Shown here piece by piece: positions 20,388 to 31,240 of a stretch of 64,000 nt of DNA. The stretch's first letter is position 1, and each line of letters begins with the position of its first letter. Under the pieces are notes generated by a model that worked only from the letters and a program-made list of their open reading frames with translations, was not told the DNA's origin and made no database searches. The translations under genes and the position numbers were made by a program. Source of the DNA: Heloderma charlesbogerti (taxonomy: Eukaryota > Chordata > Lepidosauria > Squamata > Helodermatidae); NCBI GenBank assembly GCA_026122225.1, contig JANEZZ010000986.1, forward strand, positions 724,501 through 788,500. The letters run 5' to 3'.

Positions 20388-21031
20388 TAGGGATGTTGGA
20401 GAATTCTGCCACGGAATCCAGGGAGGCTGAATGCCAGCGCATTCAGCCCCCCGGAATCCATGGCGGAGCAAAGCCACCCACCCCACCACCCTGCAAAATG
20501 GGCCCGGAACGGAGCCTACCTTTGTCGGCCGTTCCGGTGCTCCCCGAATGGCGGCCGCATCTGCAGCCGCCATTCACCTCTTTTGAAAGGCCGTGATAGG
20601 CTACGTAAGTATTTACGTAGCCTATCACGGCTAATGCAGGGACACCATTTGCGTCCCTGCGGAGGCCATGATAGGCTACATAAATATATACATAGCCTAT
20701 CATGGCAATAGGAAGGAATGCAAATGGTGGCCGCCATAGCTGCCACCATTTGCGTCCGTGTCTTTAGCTGTGATAGGCTATGTATATATTTACACAGCCT
20801 ATCACGGCTAAAGACACGGACACAAATGGCGGCGGCTACGGCAGCTGCCATTTGCGTCGCTGTGCAGTCCAGCGGCCGGATGTCCGGCTGCGGGCAGCCC
20901 AGGCTGGCAGCTCCGTGGAGTCGCCATGGAGCGGAGCTGGCTGGGGAGGATTCCAGGGAGAGGGACGGAGCGCCTCCCCCCCACCGCAGAATGCCTGGTG
21001 CGGAGCCAGGTAAGAGTTTTGTACATCCCTA
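20388..21031 (+). mobile_element. Hairpin-tree hAT-like element
   Basis: It starts TAGGGATGTTGGAGAATTCT and ends TTTTGTACATCCCTA. Flanks CTTTTCGA (20,380-20,387) and CTTTTCTA (21,032-21,039) match at 7 of 8. A hairpins lie at 20,590-20,630, 20,666-20,706 and 20,767-20,808, with B hairpins at 20,718-20,755 and 20,820-20,858. A CAG/GTAAGAG donor lies near the right end. At 644 bp it is one of the shorter complete copies and only partly mirrored. It stands at the end of the visible Gypsy sequence. Confidence 0.9.
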
Positions 21032-21119
21032 CTTTTCTAAACCAATTTCTTTTCTATCAAGTTGAATGAGAATTGTAGAAAAAAAAAATGTGGGAGAAAT
21101 TTTCAGCAAAGCAGTGCTT

Positions 21120-21385
21120 TATGTATTGCATTGATTGATTGATTGATTGATTGATTGCATTTCTATCCTGCCTTTTTTCCTCCGAGGAACCCAAGGTGGC
21201 ATACATAATCCTCCTCCTCTCCATTTTATCCTCACAACAACAACCCTGTGAGGTAGGTTGGGCTGAGAGTCTGTGACTGGCCAAAAGTCACCCAGTGAGC
21301 TTCCATGGCCGAGTGGGGACTAGAACCCGGATGTCTCGACTCCCCGTCCAACACTCTAGCCACTACACAAGCTAGAGAGTGGTAT
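21120..21385 (-). mobile_element. tRNA-derived SINE with L2/MIR-like body, copy 1
   Basis: Read on the minus strand, a tRNA-like head contains GTGTAGTGGCTAGAGTG and a B-box-like GGTTCTAGTCCC. The body has GCTCACTGGGTGAC, CCCAACCTACCTCACAGGG, TTGTTGTGAGGATAAAATGG and a tail GCCACCTTGGGTTCC. The last parts resemble the L2-related tail of MIR-type SINEs. It ends in a TTGA microsatellite at 21,131-21,157 on the plus strand. A second copy with a TTTA tail lies at 23,295-23,552. Confidence 0.8.
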
Positions 21386-23294
21386 CCAACTAGTGTCCCT
21401 CCACTGACAGAAAGCCTCAATCTTCCTCCAACAGGGAGGATGGATTTTTGTGATTTTCCCCTGCCCTTGCAACCCCCTGTGCCCCTGATATCTGCTTTGG
21501 AGTGTTGAGAGACCCTCCCAACCAGATTTGGGAGTGTGGGGAGTGGTGCTGTAGGGGAGAGGGAGAATTGCCAGAAATCGACCCTCCCTGTTCTGCTGAC
21601 AGATGCTTCCCACTGGTGGAGGGATGCGATTGTGAAACCCTCCCCACAGCGATTTCACTCATCTCACTGATTTTTTTTTTTTAAATCCCTCAACATTTCT
21701 ACTGATGATTTACTGTCTTGAGAACCTTTCAACTGGCAAAATTATACAATACGATAACATTGCATCAAGGTGTGGATGTCAACCATTTCCAGCTATAGAG
21801 AATGGCTACTAGTTCTTGCCTAGTATGAAGATGAGGACATTGTACTATAAACAGAATATATTCTTTTTTGTTTCTAACATAGCTTTGTGACAGTACGGGA
21901 GGTAGAAGAGGAGGAAGAGGAAAAGCAGCAGTACTTTGTGTACCTAGAAGAAAAGCTGAATCTCTAGATTCAGTGGCCAGTGCAATTAAAAATGCAGGTA
22001 TTCTGCATTCTGTTTGCCATTAAACGTATGATTAGATAGGCCTCTCCTGCCATTACCTTTTTAAAAAGTTTATTTCATGGAGCACTCTGAATACCAATTA
22101 ACCTCCTTTGCTTATTATTTATTACCATTTCAGTTGCCTTAAAGTAGGAACAGCAAGCACTTTGATAAATGAATTGCATGGATATTTAGTTTTATTGTTG
22201 TAGCTTCTCTGAGTGCTGCATCAGCACTTAGCATTGTCTGCTATGGCACATGCAAAAGAAATCAGTACGGGGATAGAGTCTGAACAGTAAACATTTTGCA
22301 AACAGACCTCTACATTCTCACTCACCCACTGCTCTTCACTTATCCACAGACTCCCACACTACTGTAGCCCCGTGTAAAACAATCATTTAGTAGAATATCT
22401 GTTTCATATTACAGTGGAATCGGGAGGGAGATAGCGGTGGAGTCAGTGTATTTTATTATTATTTACATTTCTGTTCCATCCTTCCTTAAGAACCTTGGAG
22501 CAGTCTAAAAGTTTTCTCTCTCTCAGATATAGATACTCCAGAATTAGGCCATACATGGTCTGAAGGATGGAGAGAACAACTCCTCAGACATATTCTGCTC
22601 CTCTTCTGACCTACCTAAATGCTGCAGAGAAAAGGGTTCGCTTATTTATCTGATTTGATTGGTAACCCACCTTTCTACCAAGAAAATGGCACTCAAGGTG
22701 ATATTCAAGGGTTTCCTTGTAGAAACAAAAGTTATCCCAATGAGCTCTAAGAACAAAGATTGGACTGAAAATTTTGAAAAGTTCTTTTTTGACAATTCAT
22801 TGGGCAGGTGGGGTTAAAACAGCAGTATGCAAAGAAACTTCTCTGAAATGTCAGGACTGGGGTTGGTGCTTACTTTACACAGCCAGCTCATAAGGTTAAG
22901 TAGTTTCCTTGTCTTGCTTTTAAATTAAAAAAAAAGAAAAGAAAGCCTGCTCCATTTACTGTGGTGGGAGGCTCTCTCAGCAGCTTCTTGCTGGCCCCAG
23001 TTCCCAGAATGCCTTGGTTGTGATGCCACATCATGTCTCATCATGTCACTCCCATGACATTCCAGAAGTACAACTGGAAGAAAGCTGCAGGGCTCTGTGA
23101 GCAATGTGGGGCTTCTAAAAAAAGAAAGCAAAATGTCAGCAAAAATGCTCCCTCTCCAGGAAATCAGAAGAAAATTAGGCCTTTTTCACAGGGGGAGAAT
23201 ATTTTTGGGAAACTGGGAATTTCGGCCCAATCTTATGAAGAACCTGTTTCATGTGAACCTATCTGATTGTATCTAATGATTTCAGTATACTACC
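21386..23294. other. Unassigned sequence with L2-like tail scraps
   Basis: No gene was recognised. Short fragments at about 22,450-22,505 (TTTACATTTCTGTTCCATCC) and 22,640-22,710 (CACCTTTCTACCAAGAAAAT) resemble the 3' tails of L2-type LINEs in minus orientation. The latter phrase recurs at 49,390. The rest shows no recognisable structure. Confidence 0.4.
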
Positions 23295-23552
23295 ATTTAT
23301 TTATTTATTTATTTATTTATTTATTGCATTTATATCCCGCCTTTATTCCTCTTGCAAGGAACCCAAGGCAGCTTACATTATCCTCCTCCTCTCCGTTGTA
23401 TCCTCACAACAACAACCCTGTGAGGTAGGTTGGGATGAGAGTCTGTGACGGGCCCAAAGTCACCCAGAGAGCTTCCATGGCCAAGTGGGGACTAGAACCC
23501 GGATCTCCCAGCTCCCAGACCGTCACTCTCACCACAACACTACACTGGCTAC
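23295..23552 (-). mobile_element. tRNA-derived SINE with L2/MIR-like body, copy 2
   Basis: This is the same family as 21,120-21,385. On the minus strand it shares GGTTCTAGTCCCCACTTGGC, the AGCTCTCTGGGTGAC segment, CAACCTACCTCACAGGG and GGAGAGGAGGAGGATAATG. It ends in a (TTTA)n tract at 23,299-23,326. The two copies differ by scattered substitutions and in the tail repeat unit (TTTA here, TTGA there), so they are separate insertions. Confidence 0.82.
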
Positions 23553-24393
23553 TATTGAGATTGTGGCAATGTAAGTAGAACATATGAACCATCTAGGAAT
23601 ATTGAATGCATGGAATGCACCACTGTTCAAGCTCTGAATCTCAACACATTCACAGTGGTGGTTGATGCCTACTGGGGAGTGGGAGAGTAGAGGGCAGGGC
23701 TAGCAGAAGAGGAACCAAGGGGTTACCAGAGGCTGAGCAGTGTTTTGAATCTCCAGCAGCCTGCAATCCATATCACAGAAGGAAGAAACTGAAGCGCATG
23801 AACTTTAAGATCATGAATGAAAAGCAGGGGGCAGAATCCACTCAGACACACAAAAGCACTCCTTTGGACTCTCATTCTGCTGTTTCAGCAACAACTACCA
23901 ATGCACAGAGAATCAAGTGATTTTAAAATCATGAGTACAGAGGTGGGGAGGAAGGGAACCATACCGCCAAACAACAACAATATTCCTAGAGCCACAGAGA
24001 AAAGCAGTCTTTGGAACCCATCAGCAAGCTGTGTTAGCATCCAAGATCCACCCTTTTGCATGTCCAGAAAACATCCCCAAATCCCCAGAATATCCCCACC
24101 CCATTGCATGTCTACTCAAAAGTAACAGTGAAAATCAGGACAGTATAAAAACTCAGCTTATGACACTTCAGAAGTAAAAAGGAATGGCTTACTCAGGAGT
24201 AAGCATGAGAAGCAAGTTCTGAGAGCATCCAAAATATACCCCTTTGCATGTCCACAAACTCCATCCCCCAAATCACCCATAAAGGATAGTAAAGGGCTCC
24301 TGGGGACCTCCCCGTCCCACCATACACACACAAATTAAAAGACAAAAAACATTCTTGCTGTTTCCCTTCTGGTTTGTGTGGCCAAAGCCAAAG
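23553..24393. other. Unassigned sequence with a diverged direct repeat
   Basis: The segment 24,035-24,125 and the segment 24,215-24,290 share the series AGCATCCAA, CCCTTTTGCATGTCCA or CCCCTTTGCATGTCCA, and CATCCCC. They look like two diverged copies of one unit. I recognise no family and no gene. Confidence 0.4.
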
Positions 24394-24401
24394 GGCCCCC
24401 C

Positions 24402-25033
24402 TAGGGATGTCAGAGAATTCCGCCCAAATTTTAAATGGGATTGAATTATGACAAATCCGGTCTGTGGAATCCTCCTCAGAATGGGGCGGCCCAATTGACC
24501 TGGACTGGAGCTCACGCGGACCCTTTTTTTTTGTCCACCGAATGGTGGATTTTACGAAAATAATGACGAAAAGAAATCTGTAAACTGGAAATGGAGGAAG
24601 AAGAATGCAAATGGCTTTACCCTTTTTATGAGGCATTTTCCCAAGGCAGTCTTTCGCTGGGGCTGAGTCGCGAAGTCCATGGAAATCCTCCATCTTTTCT
24701 GTTTATTGTCTGTGGAGGTGAGGTCAGGTGAGGTGAGGTCAGGACAGGTGAGGTCAGGTGAGGACAGGTGACTGGAAGTTACGTGGGGAATCCCTGTGAA
24801 GGGCTTTACCCTCACGGAGACCAACGGCGGGCGCGTCAAAAGAATTTTTCAGCGGTACTTACGAAATTATTTATGTAAGTTCAGGGAGCTGAAAAAAAAT
24901 GGGGGGATCCGGGCATGCGAACGGTGGAATGTGGCAGCCCTCGGCTCTGCAGAATCTTCGCAGAGTGGAGCCGCTCCACAAGGATTCCAGGGGAGAGGAA
25001 TGGAACGGACGGTGGGGAATCCGTACATCCCTA
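24402..25033 (+). mobile_element. Divergent hairpin-tree-type hAT element
   Basis: It has the family ends, TAGGGATGTCAGAGAATTCC at the left and GTACATCCCTA at the right. The target duplication is GGCCCCCC (24,394-24,401) against AGCCCCCC (25,034-25,041), 7 of 8. The interior is unlike the other copies. The A and B hairpins are almost absent, with only TTACGAAATTATTTATGTAA at 24,858-24,878 recalling an A stem. A tandem array of GGTGAGGTCA-like units fills 24,715-24,776. It may be a different subfamily using the same ends. Confidence 0.78.
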
Positions 25034-25389
25034 AGCCCCCCTTACTTTTACTCTTTCTCTTTCTCCCTCTTACTCAGTCAATGTGTTGTAAAACCAATTT
25101 AATTAAGTGGTATCTGTTGCTACTTCCAACGCTCAGTACTATTAGTATTATTCACCACCACAGCCTGCTCACCCACAATGAAAAAGAGAGTTGAAACCAA
25201 GCTGAGAAAGGAAGCTGATTGGTTCTTGGAACTGACCATCTGGGAGAAATGGTGATTGGCTAATGGGCATAGTCACAAGAAATGCAGGAGCACTTAGCAT
25301 ACAATAAAATTTAAGAGTGGCATTCAAATTTAATTGAAGAGCAAGAAAACATCATACAGCATTGAAAGCCTAATGGAACAGAACAATCT
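25034..25389. other. Unassigned sequence
   Basis: No gene or repeat family was recognised between the divergent hAT element and the L2 fragment. Confidence 0.35.
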
Positions 25390-26160
25390 TTGTTTATTCA
25401 TTTTATTATTTAGTATTTAAAATTTATATGCCAGCTTATCTGCTAAAAAGCCATCAAGGTGGTATACAACAATTTAAAACAATAAAACCTTGAAACAATA
25501 AAAAGAACATTAAGAACAGTAAAAACAGTAAAACATAAAACTACATATTTTAAAAGGCTTTTCTGCAGCTCTAAAGCAAAATCAGGAAGAAGTCAATTTC
25601 ACCTCCCTTTGCTGCTATCAAAAAAGCGCTGTCTCAAGAACCCACCAACATAGCCTATCTTAGGTGATGGGACATATAACATGACACCTGATGACGATCA
25701 GAAATTATGGGCAAATTTGTATGGAATGAATTGGTCCTTCAGATATCCGGGCCCAAACCATTTAGGGCTTTGCAGGTAAAAAATTTACCTTGAATTGTGT
25801 ACAGAAGCAAACTGGAAGGCAGTGAAATTGACCCAGGATTGGTGTAATGCCGTCCACAAATTGCACTTCTGATGAACAGCTAGCCACCATGTTTTGCATG
25901 CAGTGGGTTGTATCCAATGCTAGTCTAACTTATGTATGATTTGTTCAATGGGTCTACTCTAAGTAAGACTAACACGGAATACACCCCACTGTAGTTTCCA
26001 GACGTTGTTCAAGGGCAGCTCCATGTCGAGTGCATTACAGTAATCTAAGTAAGACGTTAGTGTGGCAAATGGTGAGCTTTGTTTCCCAAGCCTCAGTAGT
26101 TCTATACTTCTAGCATAGCCTTTTATATTCATCTCCTTCTGATAAACGAATGTCATTTCT
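25390..26160 (-). mobile_element. L2-type LINE fragment, 3' part
   Basis: On the minus strand at about 26,020-26,070 a frame reads LTSYLDYCNALDMELPL, the conserved stretch near the C-terminus of the L2 ORF2 protein (usually LDYCNALYAGLPL). Downstream on the minus strand come remnants of the usual HWLPV-type region around 25,800-25,850, then a 3' tail with ACCACCTTGATGGCTTTTTA and AATTTATATGCC-like wording at 25,405-25,460. Stops and indels are frequent, so this is an old copy. Confidence 0.7.
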
Positions 26161-28270
26161 TCACGTTGTGCGCCACCAAAACATGAAAATGAGGGTATTT
26201 GGTGGGGGTGGGGGGAGAATCAGTGATCAAATTATGATACATTAACAGGGCTACCACGTATGTGGCATTAATGTGAACAGTAAACAGGTGCACTGGGAAA
26301 TTACTTCGAGAAGGTTTAGAGATAAATAATTGGAAATGTATTCTAAGTATTTCTAAATGTTTTAGTTAATGTTAAATGTGGAAAAAGGTTATAGTATTTA
26401 GTTGAATTCTGTATAATTGGTTATTTGCAGCAACAGAGATAATAGATGGCGCATGAGTGTATGCAAAGCAATGACTCTCCTGATGGCTTTTGCCTTTGCT
26501 GAAAGCAGGGAAGGCATGTTTATTTGCTCACTGAATTATTATTTCAAGTTACAGCTAATAAAGGATAAGGACTTTAAACCAAACCCATTAAAGGTTTGCA
26601 AAGTCAACGTTATTTGTTTTAAGCGGTTGCCATTCAAGGTCTTGCGTTTAGTTGTTCTCAGTGGGCCCAATCCACCAGAAATCGAATGGAATGGTTGCTG
26701 GCAAGCAAGAGTATGCCTGAGCAACCATTTGCTTCAAATGGGCTTGCCCAGGAGTATTCCCATGCAGATGGTGCGCATTACAAGGGTTTGGTTTTTTTTT
26801 TAAAGAAGAAATCTCACATCTCAACTAGTAATGCGAGGGTATGCGAGGGAGCTATATCAATGTACGTTTGTGAAAGAGAATTACCAGTTTATTCTCTGCA
26901 ACCCCATTACAGAGGAATAAACAGCTTAACTGCATCTTTCATTTTAATCTGCAACACTGCAGTGGCCATGCCAGCATTTTAACTCTGATTGGAATCCTCC
27001 CGTGTGCTCCCATGGTAAAACAGGCAAAATGCCAGGAAAATCAAGCGGAGGAAAATTATTCCTGGAGGAAAACTGTGTAAAATACCAGAAGGGGAGCAGT
27101 GGGGGCATTTGAGCACATTTCCTTACATGTTGTTGGTGCTCCTGCTGCATTTTGACGTTTTGTACCAAGTGTCTGTGGAGGCAAATCATGGATTATGAAT
27201 GTTAATTGTGTCGACGGTAAAGAAGCTGGAGAAGCAGACAGTGGAAATTAGGAAATGTATGTAGCATAATCTATTTCACTTCTTCATCTGCCCCATATTT
27301 TGCTGTCTACTTATTTAATCATATTTATAGCCTGGTTTTCTTCCATTGAGCTCAAAGTGGTGTATGTAAGGTTCTCACGTGGCTGCCCCGCCAGGCACTG
27401 ACCAGACTCACACCTGCTCAGCTACAGCATAGTTACTTCACCATGCACCTCCAGCCAGATTCTCCTCTTCTTCCTCCTCCTTGATTCCTTCTCTCTCTTT
27501 TAAACTCACAGAAGCTGCATGGTGGCCTGAACCAGAGCAGGACATTATGATGGGGGAAGATATTTAACCCTTTCCCTCTGCCTTGAAAACTTGTCCTTGA
27601 AGATGATAATAGCAGCAGTCTGTTAATTAGCGGTCAGCAGCTTTGGGGGGAAGCAGAAGGGGGTGATCAGCATGAAAATGGCAGAGGGGAAAAAGGTTAA
27701 CCCATGTTACCACAAGCTGCACTCCTGATCTAGATTCCCCCTTCCCCTGTGGCAGGGGGCAGGGAGAGAGAAGAAAAATCCCAGTCACAGGATTCAAAGA
27801 TGCATTTAGCATCACATGTAAGCCCTATACAGGCGGTCTCCTGCTTACACGTCAGACAAAACTGGGGAAGGGGCTGTGGGCCTGCATGTAAGCCCCACTT
27901 CCAACATCCCTGCATGCCAAGCTACTGCTTAGATGGCCGTCATGTGTTGAGCTCTGAAAATGTGTTCAGCTTAATGTGATCAGAAACCCTGATAAGGCAG
28001 GGTTCACTATTATGGTAACTCAGTAAGTGCATTCAGTTGAACATGCTTGCAGAACCCTTTTTAGACCACCACGCTCAATGCACAAAGGTCTAACCAGCAG
28101 CTGGTGAGCAGGGATGTTGGGGGTGGGGCTAACATGTGCACCCATGTCCCCCTCCCCACTTTTGACCTACATGCGAGCAGGTGAATGACTGTTTGGGGCT
28201 GTAGTTTGACGCTATGTTTGAAAGAGAATGGGGAGTACTTATTCTCCTTCAGGACTATCTGCACACCTTA
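26161..28270. other. Unassigned sequence
   Basis: I see no gene or complete element. A short L2-like tail in minus orientation lies at 27,300-27,370 (ATAGCCTGGTTTTCTTCCAT, AGCTCAAAGTGGTGTATG). Frames of 128 codons at 26,417 and of similar size elsewhere have no domain signature. Confidence 0.4.
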
Positions 28271-29128
28271 GACTCATGGAATCATAGAATAGTAGGGTTG
28301 GAAGGGCCCTACAAGACCAATGAGTCCAACCCCCTGCTCAATGCAGCAATCCAAGTCAAAGCATCCCTGACAGATGGCTGTCCAGCCTCGTCTTGAATGC
28401 CTCCAGTGCGGGAGAGCCCACCACCTCCCTAGGGAATGGGTTCCATTGTCGTATTGCTCTAACAGTCAGGAAGTTTCTCCTGATGTTCAGCCAGAATCTA
28501 GCTTCCTGTCACTTGAGCCCATTCTTCCGTGTCCTGCACTCTGGGATGATTGAGAACATGAGAAGAGATCCTGGCCTTCCTCTCTGTGACAACCTTTCAA
28601 GTACTTGAAGAGCGCAATCATATCTCCCCTCAGTCTTCTCTTCTCAAGGCTAAACATGCCCAGTTCTTTCAGTCTCTCCTCATAGGGCTTTGTTTCCAGT
28701 CCTCTGATCATCTTTGTTGCCCTCCTCTGAACCCTCTCCAGTTTGTCTGCATTCTTCTTAAAATGTGGTGCCCAGAACTGGACACAGTACTCCAGATGAG
28801 GCCTAACCAGTGCTGACTAGAGGGGAACTAGTACTTCCTGGGATTTGGAAGCTATGCTTCTATTAATGCAACCCAAAAGAACATTGGCCTTTTTTGCAGC
28901 CACATCACATTGTTGGCTCATATTCAGCTTGTGATCTACAACAGTTCCAAGATCCTTCTTGCTTGTAGTGTTGTTGAGCCGCATATCCCCATCTTGTAAC
29001 TGTGCATTTGGTTTCTTTTTCCTAGGTGCAGATCTTGGCATTTATCTCTATTAAATTTCATTCTGTTGTTTTCTGCTCATTGCTCCAGTCTATCAAGATC
29101 ACTTTGAATTTTGTTTCTGTCTTCCAAG

Positions 29129-29994
29129 TAGGGATGTCAGAGAATTTCGCCATGAATCTTGGGGAGGCCGAATGCCAGCGCATTCGGCCCCCCAAAATCG
29201 GTGGAGAAACGGTCTGCCACACCCCCCCGGGACGGGACTTACCTTCGGCGAAACTTCCTGGCGGCGGCGGCTCCGGCTCCGGTGGTGGTTCGGTGGTGGC
29301 GGCTGTGGCGGCCGGTCTTCCGACCAGCTGCCGCCACTGTCATTTCCAAGTTTAAAAAAAAAAAAAACACATGATAGGCTACGTAAAGATTTACATAGCC
29401 TATCATGGCTAAATTTTAAAAAACACCGTGATAGGCTACGTAAATGTTTACGTAGCCTATCACGGCTGAGTAAAAACAAAAATAAAAAATGCGCGTATGC
29501 AAATGGCGGCACCCATGGGTGCCACCATTTGCGTGCCTTATTTTGGCATGTCTTAGTCTACGTAAACATTTACGTAGACTACGGCGAAAATAAGGGGAAT
29601 GGAAATAGCGTAGACGCTACGCTATTTGCGTTCCCCTTATTTTCGCCGTAGTCTACATAAATGTTTATGTAGATTAAGATGTGCCAAAATAAGGCACGCA
29701 AATGGTGGCACCCATGGGCGCCGCCATTTGCGTATGCGCGTTTTTTGTTTTTGTTTTTACTCAGCCGTGAAAGGCTACGTAAACATTTACATAGCCTATC
29801 ACGGCTGACTGCAGGGACGCAAATGGTGGCGGCTATGGCCGCCGCCATTTGCGAACCCGGCCAGCCAGAATTCAGGGGGGGGGGAGGGACGGAGTGCCTC
29901 CCCCCTGGCCAGAATTTCAGGGGGAGGGACGGTGCACCTCCCCCCCACCTCAAATCAATTTCGTTAAAAGGTAAGTGACTTTCGTACATCCCTA
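29129..29994 (+). mobile_element. Hairpin-tree hAT-like element in CR1
   Basis: This is a complete copy. It starts TAGGGATGTCAGAGAATTTC, ends TTTCGTACATCCCTA, and is flanked by a perfect CTTCCAAG duplication (29,121-29,128 and 29,995-30,002). A hairpins lie at 29,370-29,408, 29,427-29,466 and 29,763-29,804; B hairpins at 29,495-29,535, 29,695-29,735 and 29,816-29,851. GTCTACGTAAAC-type stems surround a centre at about 29,612 (GCGTAGACGCTACGC). Units on the left are answered by the reverse complements of the same units on the right for roughly 190 bases each way. A GGC-rich tract lies at 29,258-29,330. Confidence 0.94.
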
Positions 29995-30334
29995 CTTCCA
30001 AGGTATTATCTATCCCGCCCAATTTTGTGTCATCTGCAAATTTGATCAGCATTCCCTGCACCTCCTCCTCCAAGCCATTAATAAAAATGTTGAAGAGCAC
30101 GGGGCCTAGGACTGAGCCCTGCAGTACCCCGCTTGTTACCTCTCCCCAGTTTGAGAAGATCCCATTGATAAGCACTCTTTGAGTCCAATTCTGTAGCCAA
30201 CTGTGGATCCATCGGATCATTGTTTCATCTAGCCCACTTTGAGCTAGTTTGCTCATCAGAATATCATGGGGCACTTTCTCGAAAGCTTTGCTGAAGTTGA
30301 GGTATATGATGTCTACAGCATTCCCATGGTCCAC
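29995..30334 (-). pseudogene. CR1 reverse transcriptase fragment
   Basis: The minus-strand frame from 30,334 to about 29,995 encodes the middle of a CR1 reverse transcriptase. It contains [14 protein letters not shown] (motif A region), [19 protein letters not shown] (motif B region) and [10 protein letters not shown] (catalytic FADD, motif C). The frame then runs out of CR1 into the inserted transposon at 29,994. Adjacent CR1 sequence is stop-ridden, so this is only a piece of a dead element. Confidence 0.85.
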
Positions 30335-30374
30335 AAGGCAGGTTACTTGATCAAAAAATGAGATCAGATTCGTC

Positions 30375-31232
30375 TAGGGATGTCAGAGAATTCTGCGATG
30401 GATTTCGGTGAGGCCAAATGCCCCCGAAATCCATCATGGAACGAAGCCCCCGCCTCCCCCAACCCACGAAAGTTGCGCGAAACAGAGCACTTACCTGCTC
30501 CCGTCAGCACGGACTTGCGAATGGCAGCCGCCCTGCGGCCACCATTCGCTTCTTCTTCACGGCTGTGATAGGCTATGTAAATACATACGTAGCCTATCAC
30601 GGCTAATGCAGGGACGCCTTTTGCGTCCCTGCAGAGGCTGTGATAGGTTACGTAAGTATTTACGTAGCCTATCACGGCAGGCTTTTAAAAAAAAACACAC
30701 ATACACAAATGGTGGCGGCTACGGCGGCCACCATTTGCGTTCTGTATTTTTCGCCGTTTTAACCTACATAAATATTTACATAGGCTATTACGGCCAATAA
30801 AAGGGGAACGCAAATGGCGCCCACTACGTCATTTGAGTTCCCCTTTATTTCGCCGTAATAGCCTACGTAAATATTTACGTAGGCTAAAATGGCGAAAAAT
30901 ACAGAACGCAAATGGCAGCCACTTTAGCCGCCGCCATTTGCGTACGCGTTTTTTTTTTTAAGCCTATCACAGTTCACTACAGGGATGCAAGTGGTGGCGG
31001 CTATGGCCGCCGCCATTTGCGTCCCTGTTGCCCAGCGGCTGGATGTCCGGCTGCGGGCGGAGCCGGCCAGCGGCTCCGTGGAATCGCCGCGGAGCGGAGC
31101 TGGCCGGGCAGGATTCAGGGGGGGTGACCGGAGCGCCTCCCCCCCATCAAGGATTCCGGGGGGAGGGACGGAGCGCCTCCCCCCCGCCACAAATGAATCT
31201 GCAAAACGGTAAGTGACTTTCATACATCCCTA
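30375..31232 (+). mobile_element. Hairpin-tree hAT-like element in CR1, first of a tandem pair
   Basis: It starts TAGGGATGTCAGAGAATTCT and ends TTTCATACATCCCTA. The left flank GATTCGTC (30,367-30,374) and right flank GATTTGTC (31,233-31,240) match at 7 of 8. A hairpins lie at 30,563-30,604 and 30,637-30,679, B stems at 30,702-30,740 and 30,908-30,946, and variant stems flank a centre near 30,825. A further B stem lies at 30,984-31,026. A half A hairpin (AGCCTATCACAGTTC) at 30,961-30,975 shows a deletion on the right side. CAG/GTAAGTG on the minus strand near 30,495 and GGTAAGTGA near the right end are the outward donors. Confidence 0.92.
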
Positions 31233-31240
31233 GATTTGTC

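Noticed and set aside
24715..24776. Nuclear receptor response element array (GGTGAGGTCA resembles AGGTCA half-sites)
   Set aside because: AGGTCA half-sites are present, but only as part of a simple tandem drift of GGTGAGGTCA / GGACAGGTGA; spacing is irregular and no function can be supported.
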